Assembly (NCBI GenBank): GCA_009925965.1
Contig: RFPW01000012.1
Coordinates: 1 to 22,111, forward strand
Length of the DNA stretch: 22,111 bases
DNA from: Betaproteobacteria bacterium
GTDB lineage: Bacteria; Pseudomonadota; Gammaproteobacteria; Burkholderiales; Burkholderiaceae_E
Direction: 5' to 3'
A model generated the notes under the pieces. That model was not told the origin of the DNA and made no database searches. It was given only the letters and a program-made list of their open reading frames with translations. Position 1 is the first letter of the stretch; every line of letters begins with the position of its first letter. The translations under genes and the position numbers were made by a program. Below are positions 21,888 through 22,111 of this stretch, in pieces.

Positions 21888-22111
21888 ATCGTCCCTCGTC
21901 TTGTGCCTTGCGAACCCAGTTGCGCCATGCGGCTTGCCAGTCGGATTTGATCGCGTTCGGTCCGGTGGCGCTCGCCGCCCAATCTCGAAACCGCGCCAAT
22001 TCCCGCTGGATTGCCCCGTCAGGCCATGCGGCGACTTCCGCCGTCAGGTCCGCAGCCAACGGTTGCGGCTGCCAATCGACTGGCAAACGGGTTCCCTTAC
22101 GCGCGCGGGTT
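21796..22111 (-). CDS. replication initiation protein, C-terminal part (cut by window edge)
   Basis: The frame is open through the right edge, so only the last 104 residues are visible and the start is missing. The visible part begins with RKGTRLPVDWQPQPLAADL and continues to RELARFRDWAASATG and IKSDWQAAWRNWVRKA. This pattern (GTRLPxDW, then F-x-D/W, then K-x-D-W-x-x-x-W-R-N-W) is the typical C-terminus of lambda O-like or helix-turn-helix phage replication initiators, which bind the origin and recruit the helicase loader. The N-terminal DNA-binding domain should lie beyond base 22111. The first in-frame start inside the window is a TTG at 22086 and is not the true start. Confidence 0.75.
   Translation of the reverse strand, partial: TRARKGTRLPVDWQPQPLAADLTAEVAAWPDGAIQRELARFRDWAASATGPNAIKSDWQAAWRNWVRKAQDEGRYGKPIRATGSADHRSSRAKAIDEAWRGIGP

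Overview
The window is the late region of a short-tailed, P22-like bacteriophage or prophage. All but one gene lie on the minus strand, so the operon reads from the right edge (22111) towards the left. DNA is GC-rich and the proteins are rich in Ala/Gly. Together with the phage families present, this suggests an alphaproteobacterial host, possibly a sphingomonad (inference only; no host gene, integrase, repressor, tRNA or att site is visible). There is no tail tube, sheath or tape measure gene. A gp1-like portal, gp5-like coat protein, gp4-like and gp10-like tail factors and a tailspike with a P22-type head-binding domain indicate podovirus morphology.

Layout from right to left. (1) 22111-20755: end of a replication-initiation-type protein (cut by the window edge), a possible helicase-loader-like protein, small unknown genes and a helix-turn-helix protein. 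A perfect 44-bp tandem duplication here appears to have frameshifted a small gene and fused it to the HTH gene. (2) 20704-18603: small-terminase-like protein, large terminase, a small unknown and a GNAT acetyltransferase. (3) 18606-14380: portal, scaffold, coat protein. (4) 14319-9648: beta-rich structural or decoration-type proteins (one with a Sec-type signal peptide), tail factors gp4 and gp10 with a hidden 31-codon gene between them, and small virion-type proteins. (5) 9648-4945: a cupin protein and three ejection-type proteins, the middle one with a lytic transglycosylase domain. (6) 4835-2145: tailspike. (7) 2136-573: lysis cassette with an XhlA-like membrane protein, a GH108 muramidase endolysin, a 30-codon membrane peptide, holin, Rz inner spanin and a fully nested Rz1 outer-spanin lipoprotein. 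(8) 36-404: one plus-strand gene of early type, converging on the lysis cassette.

Most junctions are ATGA, TGATG, TAATG or GTGA overlaps, so the operon is probably translated as one coupled unit. The clearest breaks are around the coat gene. Strong hairpins follow the coat gene and the gene after it and may set the high coat-to-downstream expression ratio. No wholly new system is obvious. The parts that deserve a second look are the 44-bp duplication and fusion, the secreted-looking structural protein, the cupin and GNAT enzymes inside the virion operon, and three exactly packed mini-genes.
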